A DNA stretch of 41,009 bases from NCBI RefSeq assembly GCF_016862955.1, contig NZ_BONY01000082.1, positions 1-41,009 of the forward strand. Reading direction: 5' to 3'. The translations under genes were made by a program, and so were the position numbers. Below the pieces are notes generated by a model. The model worked only from the letters and a program-made list of their open reading frames with translations, was not told the DNA's origin and did no database searches. Below, piece by piece: positions 18,412 to 25,916 of the stretch; position 1 is the stretch's first letter, and each line of letters begins with the position of its first letter. This stretch comes from Rhizocola hellebori. Lineage in GTDB: Bacteria; Actinomycetota; Actinomycetes; Mycobacteriales; Micromonosporaceae.

Positions 18412-21084
18412 CTAAATCCCGTCGAGAAGGAAATCCGCCATGCCGCCGACCCTCACCCGATGAAGCAACCGCAGCACGCCCGCCGACCCGGTCATGAGGT
18501 CACAGCTGCAGCGCAGCAGCCCTTCGCCCGGCACGGCCAGCGGCGTGAACCCGTCCTGGCGCGCCACAGCGAACCGCTCGGCCGGCTCGAAAAGGAACAC
18601 CTTCCGGACGTAGTCGAGCTGCCGCAAAGCGGTGTCGCGGTAGCCGGGATCGCGCAGGATCGTGGCCGCGTCCAGCATCGTGTCGGCGATCCCGCACATG
18701 CCGAACCCGTAGCCGGGCATGCTGGTGTAGTCGACAGCCAGCCCGCGCAACAGGGCTCGTGCGGTGTCGGTGTCGCCGTAGCGCAGCAACACTTTCGCGA
18801 CGCCAGCGGCGCCCACCTCGACGTACGGCACCAGGGTTTCCTTGTGTTTGAAGGTAAACGAGTCGCCGTCCCACGGCTGTGCGTTGGCCATCTCCCAGTC
18901 GAGGGCGTCTCGCCCCAGCCGCCGGTACGCCTCGTCTCCGGTGACCTGGTGCATCCGCAACAGGAACAGCGCCACGCCGGCCTGGCCGAACCCAAGCCCG
19001 GTCAGTGGCCCGTCGGTCGTGAAACTGTTCAGCCAGTAGGCTTGCCGGCCGTCACGCTGAGCGGTGTCGCACAACAGTTTCGCGCACTCCTGAGCCGCCG
19101 CCAGATCGTCTTCGGAACGGTCGCGCAGATAGAAATGCAGGTTCGTCATGCCCAGCCCGGCGCGGCCGTAGTAGAAGGTGTAGTCGTCGTAGTGTTCCGC
19201 GCGCTGGTTCGCCCGGGTGAGCAACTCCCTTGCCTCGGCCCGCAGCCCGAGGCTGTCGGCCGCCCAGGCCACGCCGGCCAGTCCGTTCATCAGCCCGGCC
19301 GGGTACTCAGCCGGATCGATGTTCTTCACGCGGTCGCGCAGCCAGGTTGTCCACTCGGGCTGCAGCTCGATGCCCGAGGATTTGAGCGCCCACAACACGC
19401 CGCTGGCCCCAAATCCCAGACTCAGCGGGTTGGTGGTGTGCGCGAAGGGGTCCACCGGGAACAGCGTGGCGCGCTGCACGTCGGCCACGGCCGTGATGAA
19501 ACCGGCGACCCCGGCCTCCATCTCGGCGACACCGAGGCTCTCCTCGGCGACGGCCCGGCGCGGGGGAACGTCGACCGGGGCAAGCAACTCCGTGTCGCCG
19601 TTCAGGATTTCGAGCACGTCTTCCAGCGAGATGCGGGCCTGCGCCAGATCGGTGATCAGGTCGTGGATTCGCGTTGGCCAGCCGAGCCGGTCAATGAATA
19701 GCCGGTAAATGCCGAAGACGTCATCACGCAGGTACGACATCGCCGCGACCGGGAAAATGAAGTAGGACATGATGGCCGCCAGGCTGAACAGGTCTCCCTC
19801 CATTGCGGAGGCGCCGTTGACGCGCTTGGAGTGGGAGAACCCCGGCGTATACAACTCGACGGGTCCTTGCAGATGCCGGTCGGCCGCCTCGGATTCGTTG
19901 AGCCGGCACGACTCCAGGTCGATGACCGTGACCTTGAAGGTCTCCGGGTCGATGAGCAGGTTGGTGGCGGTGAGGTCGCCCAGGATCACCTGCCGCTCAT
20001 GGGCCGCGTGAATCGCCTGCGCCAGCCCGCGGAAGACCGCGAGGAAGATACGAAGAAACTCTTGCGACTGCGCCGCTTCGAACCTCGGCTGCACGAGCGG
20101 GTTGTGCTGAAACAGGATCGTGCGAATGTCAGCCGCGTCGACATGTTCCTCGGCGAGGAAGTGATGTTCCCAGTGGCGGAAGGTGGCGACCGGTGCAGGG
20201 AAGCGGCCCGTGTCGGCCAAGCGGTTGAGGAAGGACCACTCGCGGGCGAGAATGTCGACCGCGTCGTGGTCGCGGCGTATGTTGACGTTGGTATGCGGAC
20301 GGGCCTCCTTCAACACGACGATGCGGTCGCCATCCGCGGTGTCCTCGGCCAGGTACACCCCACCGGCGCTGGAGAACTGGATGGCGTCGGTGACCCGGAA
20401 ACGTCCCGCGAGCAGCTCGATCTCGTCGGGTTCGGGGTCTGGTTTCCAGTCGGTGAACGGCCACGCCAGCCACCACGGCTGGACAAACCCCGCCCGCCTC
20501 TCGTCGGTCACCGGCCCGTCCGGCGCGATGATGTGAGGCACCTGCCTGCCCATGGCGTCGACGGTGTGCGTGTCGCGGAACTGGCCGTATCGGAAGTAAA
20601 GCGCCTTGCAGTCGCGGTATCGCATGTCCGACAACACATATGCGCCTTCCACATCGCGCAACCGCAAGGTCAGCTCGGCAAGGCAGGCCCGGAACTCGTC
20701 GTCGTCGCGCGGGTAGATCGTGATGAACTTGCCGCTGTTGCCCCGTGCCATGCCCTTGGAGTTGAGCATCTCGAAGATGTTGACATCGAGCGCGATCTTG
20801 AAATCGGCGCGGCGCGCGACCAGATAGTCGATGGCCGTGGCGGCGACTTCGTGCACGTTGCGCTGAGTGGCCGACACATGAATCTTCCACCCCTGCGACG
20901 GCAGATTCGGATTGAGACGGTGACTCCACCAGATGCCTCCGCGCACGAACCGCGAGCGCACCTCCTCGTCCAGAGCGGAAAGGAAATGGTCCTTTCTCGG
21001 CCGGTAGTGGGTGTCGAGCGGATCGTAGAACAGCGTGTCGTTCCAAGCGAACAGGAAACGGTTGACCCATCGTTCGTCGCGCAT
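18412..21084 (-). CDS. Class III lanthipeptide synthetase LanKC (lyase-kinase-cyclase)
   Basis: 890 residues. I start at ATG 21084, with AAAGGTGA 6 bases upstream; a TTG six bases earlier abuts that site. N-terminal phosphoSer/Thr lyase region (about 1-210) contains the family stretch Gly-Lys-Phe-Ile-Thr-Ile-Tyr-Pro. The protein-kinase domain (about 225-500) has Lys259 (VVLKE), catalytic Asp370 and Asn375 (ILGDLTATN) and metal-binding Asp389 in Ile-Asp-Leu-Glu in place of Asp-Phe-Gly. The C-terminal LanC-like cyclase (about 520-890) lacks the zinc ligands: the Trp-Cys pair is Val755-Glu756 and the Cys-His pair is Met796-Cys797. This assigns class III rather than class IV (LanL). It would phosphorylate precursor Ser/Thr, eliminate phosphate and form lanthionine/labionin rings. 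Located between precursor gene and exporter. Confidence 0.93.
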   Translation of the reverse strand: MRDERWVNRFLFAWNDTLFYDPLDTHYRPRKDHFLSALDEEVRSRFVRGGIWWSHRLNPNLPSQGWKIHVSATQRNVHEVAATAIDYLVARRADFKIALDVNIFEMLNSKGMARGNSGKFITIYPRDDDEFRACLAELTLRLRDVEGAYVLSDMRYRDCKALYFRYGQFRDTHTVDAMGRQVPHIIAPDGPVTDERRAGFVQPWWLAWPFTDWKPDPEPDEIELLAGRFRVTDAIQFSSAGGVYLAEDTADGDRIVVLKEARPHTNVNIRRDHDAVDILAREWSFLNRLADTGRFPAPVATFRHWEHHFLAEEHVDAADIRTILFQHNPLVQPRFEAAQSQEFLRIFLAVFRGLAQAIHAAHERQVILGDLTATNLLIDPETFKVTVIDLESCRLNESEAADRHLQGPVELYTPGFSHSKRVNGASAMEGDLFSLAAIMSYFIFPVAAMSYLRDDVFGIYRLFIDRLGWPTRIHDLITDLAQARISLEDVLEILNGDTELLAPVDVPPRRAVAEESLGVAEMEAGVAGFITAVADVQRATLFPVDPFAHTTNPLSLGFGASGVLWALKSSGIELQPEWTTWLRDRVKNIDPAEYPAGLMNGLAGVAWAADSLGLRAEARELLTRANQRAEHYDDYTFYYGRAGLGMTNLHFYLRDRSEDDLAAAQECAKLLCDTAQRDGRQAYWLNSFTTDGPLTGLGFGQAGVALFLLRMHQVTGDEAYRRLGRDALDWEMANAQPWDGDSFTFKHKETLVPYVEVGAAGVAKVLLRYGDTDTARALLRGLAVDYTSMPGYGFGMCGIADTMLDAATILRDPGYRDTALRQLDYVRKVFLFEPAERFAVARQDGFTPLAVPGEGLLRCSCDLMTGSAGVLRLLHRVRVGGMADFLLDGI

Positions 21085-21133
21085 TATCAATCACCTTTGT
21101 CATGAGTCGGAAGGTCCGCACACCCAACACAGC

Positions 21134-21169
21134 TCGTGTGGGGGGCGCGGAACCCGGCCCCCCACACGA
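21134..21169 (-). terminator. Intercistronic hairpin between lanthipeptide precursor and LanKC
   Basis: TCGTGTGGGGGGC (21134-21146) pairs perfectly over 13 bases with 21157-21169 around a 10-base loop that can pair further. It starts 8 bases after the precursor stop and ends 49 bases before the LanKC start. No other promoter is obvious in this gap, so it probably acts as a leaky terminator or mRNA-stabilising stem that makes precursor transcript more abundant than synthetase transcript. Confidence 0.8.
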
Positions 21170-21177
21170 ATACACCG

Positions 21178-21291
21178 TTACGCCTCGGCGGAACCGACGC
21201 AGCAGTTGTCGCGGCTGCTGGTGCAGCTGTTGCCGAAGTAGCTGAGGTCCGTGGTACGCGGCTTCAGCGTCTGCAGTCTGAGAATGCTCAT
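21178..21291 (-). CDS. Class III lanthipeptide precursor peptide (LanA), 37 residues
   Basis: ATG 21291 is preceded by a strong ribosome site (GGGGGTGA, 7-base spacing). The N-terminal leader holds the class III recognition motif Leu4-Arg-Leu-Gln7. The C-terminal part reads NSCTSSRDNCC (21-31) followed by Val-Gly-Ser-Ala-Glu-Ala and a TAA stop. Ser22-x-x-Ser25-x4-Cys30 fits the S-x-x-S-x(2-5)-C pattern for labionin rings; Cys23 and Cys31 are extra thiols, and Ser17, Ser26, Ser34, Thr13, Thr14, Thr24 could also be dehydrated. It is shorter than usual SapB/AmfS precursors. It immediately precedes the synthetase gene in the same orientation. The identification rests on motif, position and ribosome site together; the final ring pattern and leader cut site are not predictable. 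Confidence 0.87.
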   Translation of the reverse strand: MSILRLQTLKPRTTDLSYFGNSCTSSRDNCCVGSAEA

Positions 21292-21406
21292 GTCGTGTCA
21301 CCCCCTTTTACGATTCTTGGTCGCTGACAAAGTGATTCTGGGTGCGCCGCTGTCCCGGTGACATGGGCTGAGGACCCGGTCGGCTGGGAGCCTGGCCTGA
21401 AGCCGG

Positions 21407-21420
21407 GGGACAGCTGTCCC
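21407..21420. promoter_or_regulatory. Palindrome GGGACAGCTGTCCC between lanthipeptide operon and two-component genes
   Basis: A perfect 14-bp palindrome lies 40 bases before the kinase start and about 115 bases upstream of the precursor start. The overlapping decamer GCTGTCCCGG occurs twice, at 21350-21359 and 21413-21422. This is the shape of a site for a dimeric regulator such as the LuxR-type response regulator encoded by the second gene of the divergent pair. Binding is inference. Confidence 0.4.
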
Positions 21421-21459
21421 GGACACCTGTTTTGATGGCCGTGGGTGAGAATGGACGCG

Positions 21460-22665
21460 ATGATCCGTCGCCTGTTGTCTCCGCTCTACGCCGGCACCAC
21501 CTACCGGCGTGGCTTCTTTCTGCTGCTCGGCGGGGTCATCGTGCTGCCCTATGCGCAGCTCGGGGTGGTCTTCGCGACGCTGTTGAGCGATCCGCGGACG
21601 CCCCGGGCGGCCACCGCGGTCCTGCTGGTGGTGGCCCTGGTCATCGCCTTCGTCCCGGCTGTGCTTCGGGGCACCCGGGTGCTGGAGGTGGCGGCCGCCC
21701 GCAGCCTGCTCGGCGTCGACCTGCCGGAGCCCGCGGCGGTGCTGGATCGCGAGACGCGGCTGCGCACCGCGCTGTGGTTCGCCCTGCACCTGCTCACCGG
21801 CGGCCTGGTCGGCCTGGTGCTGCTGATCGCGCTGCCGATGGCGTTGGTGTTCCTGGTGTCCCGCTTCGGCATCGGCGACGACCTGCTGGGGCCGCTCGCC
21901 GGCATGGGATGGCTGGGGCTGACCGGGGTCGGGTTCGCTCTGCTCGTCGTGCTGGGCTACACCGTGGCCGGTCTTGGTTCGCTGGCCGCCGTCATGGCAC
22001 CGGTGTTGCTGGGACCATCCACATCGGAAAGGATCGCCGCGCTGGAGGCGCAGGCGGGTCATCTGGCCGAGCGCAACCGGCTGGCGCGTGAGCTGCACGA
22101 CTCGATCGGCCATGCGCTGACCGTGACCACCGTTCAGGCCGCCGCCGCGGGCCGGGTGCTGGAAACCGACCCGCAGTTCGTCAGGCAAGCGCTGACCGCG
22201 ATCGAGGAGACCGGGCGCGCCGCGATGGAGGAACTGGACCATGTGCTTGGGCTGCTTCGGGATCCGGCCGCAGCGCGGGGGCCGGCCCGGACACTTGCCG
22301 ACCTGCACACCCTGCTCGCCGACGCGCAAGCGGCGGGGCTGACCGTCGACGCCTCGGTGGAGGGGAAGATTGACGAGATCTCCGTGGCGGTGTCGCGGGA
22401 GGCGTACCGGATCGTGCAGGAGGGGCTGACGAACGCGGCGCGACACGGGCTGGCGAAGCAGGCCAGCGTGCGCGTCGCCGTGAGCGCAGAGGCGCTGTCG
22501 ATATGGCTTTCCAACCCGGCCGGCGCGGAAGCGGCGGACCACGGCGGGGGCGTGATCGGGATGCGGGAGCGGGTTCGCCTGCTGGGCGGGCGTTTCAGCG
22601 CCGGACCGGAGAGCGGCCGGTGGCTGGTGCGGGCGGAGCTTCCCCTGGGCAGGAGGCGCGGATGA
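21460..22665 (+). CDS. Sensor histidine kinase (DesK-type), divergent from lanthipeptide operon
   Basis: About 401 residues from ATG 21460, chosen because GGGTGAG (21443-21449) lies 10 bases upstream; ATG 21451 and GTG 21445 are in frame alternatives. The N-terminal part has four to five membrane segments in the actinobacterial putative-sensor arrangement (Thr-Thr-Tyr-Arg-Arg-Gly-Phe). HisKA_3 motif Leu-Ala-Arg-Glu-Leu-His-Asp-Ser-Ile-Gly-His carries the phosphoacceptor near His213. The HATPase domain has Glu-Gly-Leu-Thr-Asn-Ala-Ala-Arg-His and a C-terminal Gly-Met-Arg-Glu-Arg. It overlaps the regulator gene by 4 bases (ATGA), so the pair is coupled. Position next to the lanthipeptide genes recalls ramR beside the SapB genes of Streptomyces, though RamR is an orphan regulator. 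Signal unknown. Confidence 0.88.
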   Translation: MIRRLLSPLYAGTTYRRGFFLLLGGVIVLPYAQLGVVFATLLSDPRTPRAATAVLLVVALVIAFVPAVLRGTRVLEVAAARSLLGVDLPEPAAVLDRETRLRTALWFALHLLTGGLVGLVLLIALPMALVFLVSRFGIGDDLLGPLAGMGWLGLTGVGFALLVVLGYTVAGLGSLAAVMAPVLLGPSTSERIAALEAQAGHLAERNRLARELHDSIGHALTVTTVQAAAAGRVLETDPQFVRQALTAIEETGRAAMEELDHVLGLLRDPAAARGPARTLADLHTLLADAQAAGLTVDASVEGKIDEISVAVSREAYRIVQEGLTNAARHGLAKQASVRVAVSAEALSIWLSNPAGAEAADHGGGVIGMRERVRLLGGRFSAGPESGRWLVRAELPLGRRRG

Positions 22666-23300
22666 CCACGCGGGTGCTGATAGTCGACGACGAGCCACTG
22701 ATCCGGGCCGGGTTGCGTGCCATCGTCGACGCCGAGGACGACCTTGAGGTGGTGGGCGAGGCAGGCGACGGCGCCGAGGTCGCCGCTCTGGTTTCGCGTC
22801 ATCGGCCGGATGTCGTGCTCATGGACGTGCGATTGCCTTCGATCGACGGCATCCAGGCCACGCGTCGGCTGGCTTCGTCTGGTACCACAGCAAAGGTTTT
22901 GGTTATCACCACCTTCGAAAACGACGACTATGTGTATGACGCATTGCGAGCGGGAGCCAGCGGTTTCCTGCTCAAGCGGGCCCGGCCGCAGGAGGTGGTC
23001 GAGGCGATTCGTGTCGTGGCCAGAGGCGAGTCGCTGCTATTCCCCGAAGCGCTCAGAAGGCTTGTCGCCGCTAGGAAACGCGATCTGCCGTTGCAGGCCA
23101 AACTGACCGAGCGTGAGGCCGAGGTGCTCAGGCTGATGGCGGCTGGCCTGTCCAATGCCGAAGTGGCGCAACGGCTGACGCTGGGCATTGAGACGGTGAA
23201 GACACACGTGGGCAACGTGCTGATGAAGCTGGGCGCGCGGGACAGGACGCAGGCGGTGATCGCCGCCTACGAGTCGGGGTTTGTCAGCCCCTCCCTCTAG
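22662..23300 (+). CDS. LuxR-family response regulator next to lanthipeptide operon
   Basis: 212 residues; ATG 22662 has a perfect AGGAGG (22651-22656) and overlaps the kinase stop. The receiver has Asp9-Asp10, phosphoacceptor Asp55 (LMDVRLP) and Lys105 (FLLKRA); the C-terminal LuxR helix-turn-helix starts around residue 147 (Leu-Thr-Glu-Arg-Glu-Ala-Glu-Val-Leu) with recognition helix near Gly-Ile-Glu-Thr-Val-Lys-Thr-His-Val. All receiver residues needed for phosphorylation are intact, unlike in RamR-type orphans. Likely partner is the upstream kinase. The palindrome at 21407-21420 in the shared divergent promoter is a candidate target, which would link it to lanthipeptide expression. A hairpin terminator follows the stop. 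Confidence 0.9.
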   Translation: MTTRVLIVDDEPLIRAGLRAIVDAEDDLEVVGEAGDGAEVAALVSRHRPDVVLMDVRLPSIDGIQATRRLASSGTTAKVLVITTFENDDYVYDALRAGASGFLLKRARPQEVVEAIRVVARGESLLFPEALRRLVAARKRDLPLQAKLTEREAEVLRLMAAGLSNAEVAQRLTLGIETVKTHVGNVLMKLGARDRTQAVIAAYESGFVSPSL

Positions 23301-23313
23301 CGGGGGAGGCCTG

Positions 23314-23335
23314 TCCCGCTAGCGCGGGAGGTTTT
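23314..23335 (+). terminator. Terminator after the kinase/regulator operon
   Basis: TCCCGC (23314-23319) pairs with GCGGGA (23324-23329) around TAGC and is followed by GGTTTT. A second short stem (CCTCCC with GGGAGG) overlaps the stop codon just upstream. It is modest but well placed. Confidence 0.5.
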
Positions 23336-23363
23336 CCCCGGCGATCGCGTCGAAGCTGGGTCT

Positions 23364-24326
23364 ATGACTCGCTATCTCACCATGCTTTGGACACTGACCT
23401 ACGGTGTCACCGCGCTCGTCTGGACGGTCACCGGCCGGGGATATCCCTTCGGCCCCAACGATCCCGGCAATGACCTCACCCTGCTACGGTTCGTGCCCAC
23501 AGACACCGGCGCGCTCATTTTCGCCGTGGTGATGCTTGCCATGGCGGCGCTGACGATGGCCATGGGGGGTCGCCTTGCCAGGCCGGCGCGCTACGCGATA
23601 CTCACTTACGGCTGGCTGGTGGCCTTGGCGCTGCTCGTCATCGTTCCCGACGTCAATGTGCTGGCACTGGCCGGTTACGCACCGATGCTCATCATCGGGG
23701 CGCCGTTCGGCTGGCCGCCGGTCCACTTCGATCAGGTCATCAATTGGCCGATCCTCAACCAGCTGTGGTGTGTCCTAGGTGGACTGTTGCTCGCGCGGAC
23801 TCTCCTGCTCTGGCAACGGCCGAGTTGGCTGGCCGGGCAATCGCCGCTGCGGTGGGCGAAACCGGTGACCTATCTGGCGGCCGCGATTCCGCTGACCTAT
23901 GCGATGAGCCGGCTGGCCTGGCTCGCTGGGATCCCGATGGGCATTTCCCCCGAGATGCTTCGCGACCTGCGGGAGACCGGCGCGGTGTGGGCAGGGGCGG
24001 GGCTGGGCGGCTTCGCGGTCGTGGGAAGCGTGCTGACCCTGGGCCTGATTCAGCGCTGGGGCGAGGTGTTTCCCCGCTGGATGATCGGTCTGGCCGGGCG
24101 GCGGGTGCCGGTCATGCTGGCTGTCGTCCCCGCGCTCGTGGTGGCGGTGGCGGTCACCTCGGCCAGCGTCAGCCTGCTGAGCAACGCCCGCGTGTACCGC
24201 GTGCTGGGCGGAAGCGACAGCGCTGCCGCGCTGCCGATGCTGCTGTGGCCGATCTGGGGAGCTGCGCTGGCCGCGGCGGCCTTCGCCTACTACGTTCGCC
24301 GCCGCTCAGGTCTGCTGAAAACCTGA
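23364..24326 (+). CDS. Multi-pass membrane protein of unknown function
   Basis: 320 residues with about eight hydrophobic segments spread evenly along the chain (for example about 5-20, 50-67, 78-98, 130-147, 168-183, 208-228, 250-272, 290-310). Conserved-looking loops include Gly-Tyr-Pro-Phe-Gly-Pro-Asn-Asp near residue 26 and Gly-Ala-Pro-Phe-Gly-Trp-Pro-Pro near 111. No transporter, enzyme or redox motif is visible. ATG 23364 has only a weak ribosome site. It follows the two-component operon after 63 bases and a hairpin, so it may have its own promoter. Proteins of this kind often sit beside sensor kinases in actinomycetes, but I cannot assign a role. Confidence 0.7.
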   Translation: MTRYLTMLWTLTYGVTALVWTVTGRGYPFGPNDPGNDLTLLRFVPTDTGALIFAVVMLAMAALTMAMGGRLARPARYAILTYGWLVALALLVIVPDVNVLALAGYAPMLIIGAPFGWPPVHFDQVINWPILNQLWCVLGGLLLARTLLLWQRPSWLAGQSPLRWAKPVTYLAAAIPLTYAMSRLAWLAGIPMGISPEMLRDLRETGAVWAGAGLGGFAVVGSVLTLGLIQRWGEVFPRWMIGLAGRRVPVMLAVVPALVVAVAVTSASVSLLSNARVYRVLGGSDSAAALPMLLWPIWGAALAAAAFAYYVRRRSGLLKT

Positions 24327-24352
24327 CCGTTGCCGTGTGCTTCGATGGGGTG

Positions 24353-24811
24353 GTGAATACCGCTGATGAACCATCGAGGATCGTGTCGGCCAGCCGTGAG
24401 ATTGCCGCGCCTGCCGCGGCAATCTTCGAGCTGATCGCAGATCCGTCACAACAGCCCCGCTGGGACGGCAACGACAACCTGTCCGACGCGTCCACTGAGC
24501 AGCGTGTCCACGCTGTCGGCGACGTATTCGTCATGACGCTCACGTCGGGCAATGTCCGGGAGAACCATGTGGTCGAGTTCGTCGAGGGGCACCGCATCGC
24601 ATGGCGGCCAAGCGAGCCCGGAAAGCCGGCCCCCGGGCATCTGTGGCGTTGGGTGCTGGAACCGATCGAGGCGACGCTCACCCGGGTGACACACACCTAC
24701 GACTGGACGCAGCTGCAGGATGAGACCCGCCTCGCGCGTGCCCGGGCCACCACCGAGGACAAGCTGCAGGCCTCGCTCGACCGGCTCGCCGCCCTCGCCG
24801 AACAGTCCTGA
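24353..24811 (+). CDS. SRPBCC (START/Bet v1-fold) family protein
   Basis: 152 residues. Start is GTG 24353 (GTG 24350 adjoining is an alternative); the ribosome site is weak. The opening Ser-Ala-Ser-Arg-Glu-Ile-Ala-Ala-Pro-Ala-Ala-Ala-Ile-Phe-Glu-Leu-Ile-Ala-Asp-Pro and the later Pro-Arg-Trp-Asp-Gly are the standard SRPBCC pattern. The domain ends with the long C-terminal helix (Lys-Leu-Gln-Ala-Ser-Leu-Asp-Arg-Leu-Ala). Such proteins hold hydrophobic ligands in a helix-grip cavity, and the ligand cannot be inferred. It is cytoplasmic. The downstream ATPase gene begins 4 bases after the stop, so the two share a transcript. Confidence 0.82.
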   Translation: MNTADEPSRIVSASREIAAPAAAIFELIADPSQQPRWDGNDNLSDASTEQRVHAVGDVFVMTLTSGNVRENHVVEFVEGHRIAWRPSEPGKPAPGHLWRWVLEPIEATLTRVTHTYDWTQLQDETRLARARATTEDKLQASLDRLAALAEQS

Positions 24812-24815
24812 ACCC

Positions 24816-25556
24816 ATGTCGGCCGCGCTGGCGACACATCCGGTAAGGCGGGCCGAGTCCAACGGGGAGCCGTTCGACCGGAACGCGTGGTGGGCGCGCA
24901 TTCCGGCGATCCGCACGGTGCTCACCGACGGCCTGGACCTGCCTGCGGGCGTGACTTTTCTGGTGGGGGAGAACGGTTGCGGCAAGTCCACGCTGATCGA
25001 AGGGCTAGCTGTCGCCTACGGCCTCAATGCGGAAGGCGGCTCGCGCTCGGCGCGGCATTCGACCCGGGTGACCGAGTCGCCGCTGGGCGACATGTTGCGA
25101 CTCGTGCGTTCACCCGGGCGCCGCGCCCACGCATATTTCCTTCGCGCCGAAACGATGCATGGGCTTTACTCCTATTTGGAATCGCTGTCGGGCAGCCCCG
25201 ATCACGACTTGCATGAGCGCAGCCACGGGGAGGGGTTCCTGGCGTTGCTGGAGCGCAAGTTCGCCGGAGCCGGGTTCTATCTGATGGACGAGCCGGAGTC
25301 AGCGTTGTCGTTCACCTCGACGCTCAGCCTGGTGGGCCGCCTGCACGAGCTGGCCCGCCGCGGCGCGCAGGTCATCGTGGCCACCCATTCGCCGCTCCTG
25401 GTCACCATGCCTGGCGCGCACCTGATCGCGCTGGACCAGCAGGGTTTGCGCTATGTGGACAGCTGGCGTGATCTGGACATCGTGTCGCATTGGCGTGCCT
25501 ACCTCGACGATCCAGACCGCTACCTGCGCCACCTGCTGACCAGCGACTCAGACTAG
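24816..25556 (+). CDS. AAA-family ATPase of COG3910 type (SMC/OLD-like ABC fold)
   Basis: 246 residues from ATG 24816. Walker A is GENGCGKST (51-59). Family-specific stretches follow: Phe-Leu-Arg-Ala-Glu-Thr with Tyr-Ser-Tyr-Leu-Glu, Ser-His-Gly-Glu-Gly-Phe-Leu (signature-like), Walker B Tyr-Leu-Met-Asp-Glu-Pro-Glu-Ser-Ala-Leu and switch Ala-Thr-His-Ser-Pro. The end Asp-Pro-Asp-Arg-Tyr-Leu-Arg-His-Leu-Leu matches this small single-domain group. There is no coiled coil and no TOPRIM nuclease, so it is not an OLD nuclease. Cellular role is unknown. It follows the SRPBCC gene after 4 bases. Its last 9 bases overlap the convergent ESX-associated gene, with no terminator between them. Confidence 0.85.
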   Translation: MSAALATHPVRRAESNGEPFDRNAWWARIPAIRTVLTDGLDLPAGVTFLVGENGCGKSTLIEGLAVAYGLNAEGGSRSARHSTRVTESPLGDMLRLVRSPGRRAHAYFLRAETMHGLYSYLESLSGSPDHDLHERSHGEGFLALLERKFAGAGFYLMDEPESALSFTSTLSLVGRLHELARRGAQVIVATHSPLLVTMPGAHLIALDQQGLRYVDSWRDLDIVSHWRAYLDDPDRYLRHLLTSDSD

Positions 25557-25916
25557 CGGGGGCGGGTTCATGGGGTCGAAGTCGTCATCCTCCTGGATGC
25601 TTTCCCGGATTGCTTCGCGGTGCTGCTCCGCCATCCGGTTGAGGTGGCCTCGCAGCAGATCGACATTGGGGGAGCGGCCCTCGAAGACCGCGTCCCAGCT
25701 GTCCTCACCGCGATCGATCTTGCGGGCCAGCTCGCGCATGTCGTCGCCCAGCTCGCCGCGCAGGGCGGCCTGCTGCATGGCCTGACGCTCCTGCTCGGTG
25801 GGCTGGTTGTTGCGCTTGAACCGGATCAGGTCCTGGGAGGCCTTTTCCAGGACCTGATTCAGCTCTGCTTTGGCGGCGTCGAGGCGCCGGTTGAGGAAGG
25901 AGAAGTCCTGCGTCAT
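25548..25916 (-). CDS. Small helical hypothetical protein in ESX-associated operon
   Basis: 122 residues from ATG 25916, whose start overlaps the upstream gene's stop by 4 bases (ATGA), so the two are coupled. It is highly charged and helical: Arg-Arg-Leu-Asp-Ala-Ala-Lys-Ala-Glu-Leu-Asn-Gln-Val-Leu-Glu-Lys at the front recalls the YbaB/EspG-substrate-type helices. The end is acidic and proline-rich (Asp-Asp-Asp-Phe-Asp-Pro-Met-Asn-Pro-Pro-Pro). No signal peptide, membrane segment or catalytic motif is visible. It is most likely a partner or chaperone of the larger helical protein encoded just before it. The 3' end overlaps the ATPase gene on the other strand by 9 bases. Confidence 0.6.
   Translation of the reverse strand: MTQDFSFLNRRLDAAKAELNQVLEKASQDLIRFKRNNQPTEQERQAMQQAALRGELGDDMRELARKIDRGEDSWDAVFEGRSPNVDLLRGHLNRMAEQHREAIRESIQEDDDFDPMNPPPLV

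Noticed and set aside
18412-21084. Class IV (LanL) assignment for the synthetase
   Set aside because: The zinc ligands of the cyclase (Cys, Cys-His) are absent, so class III is the better call.
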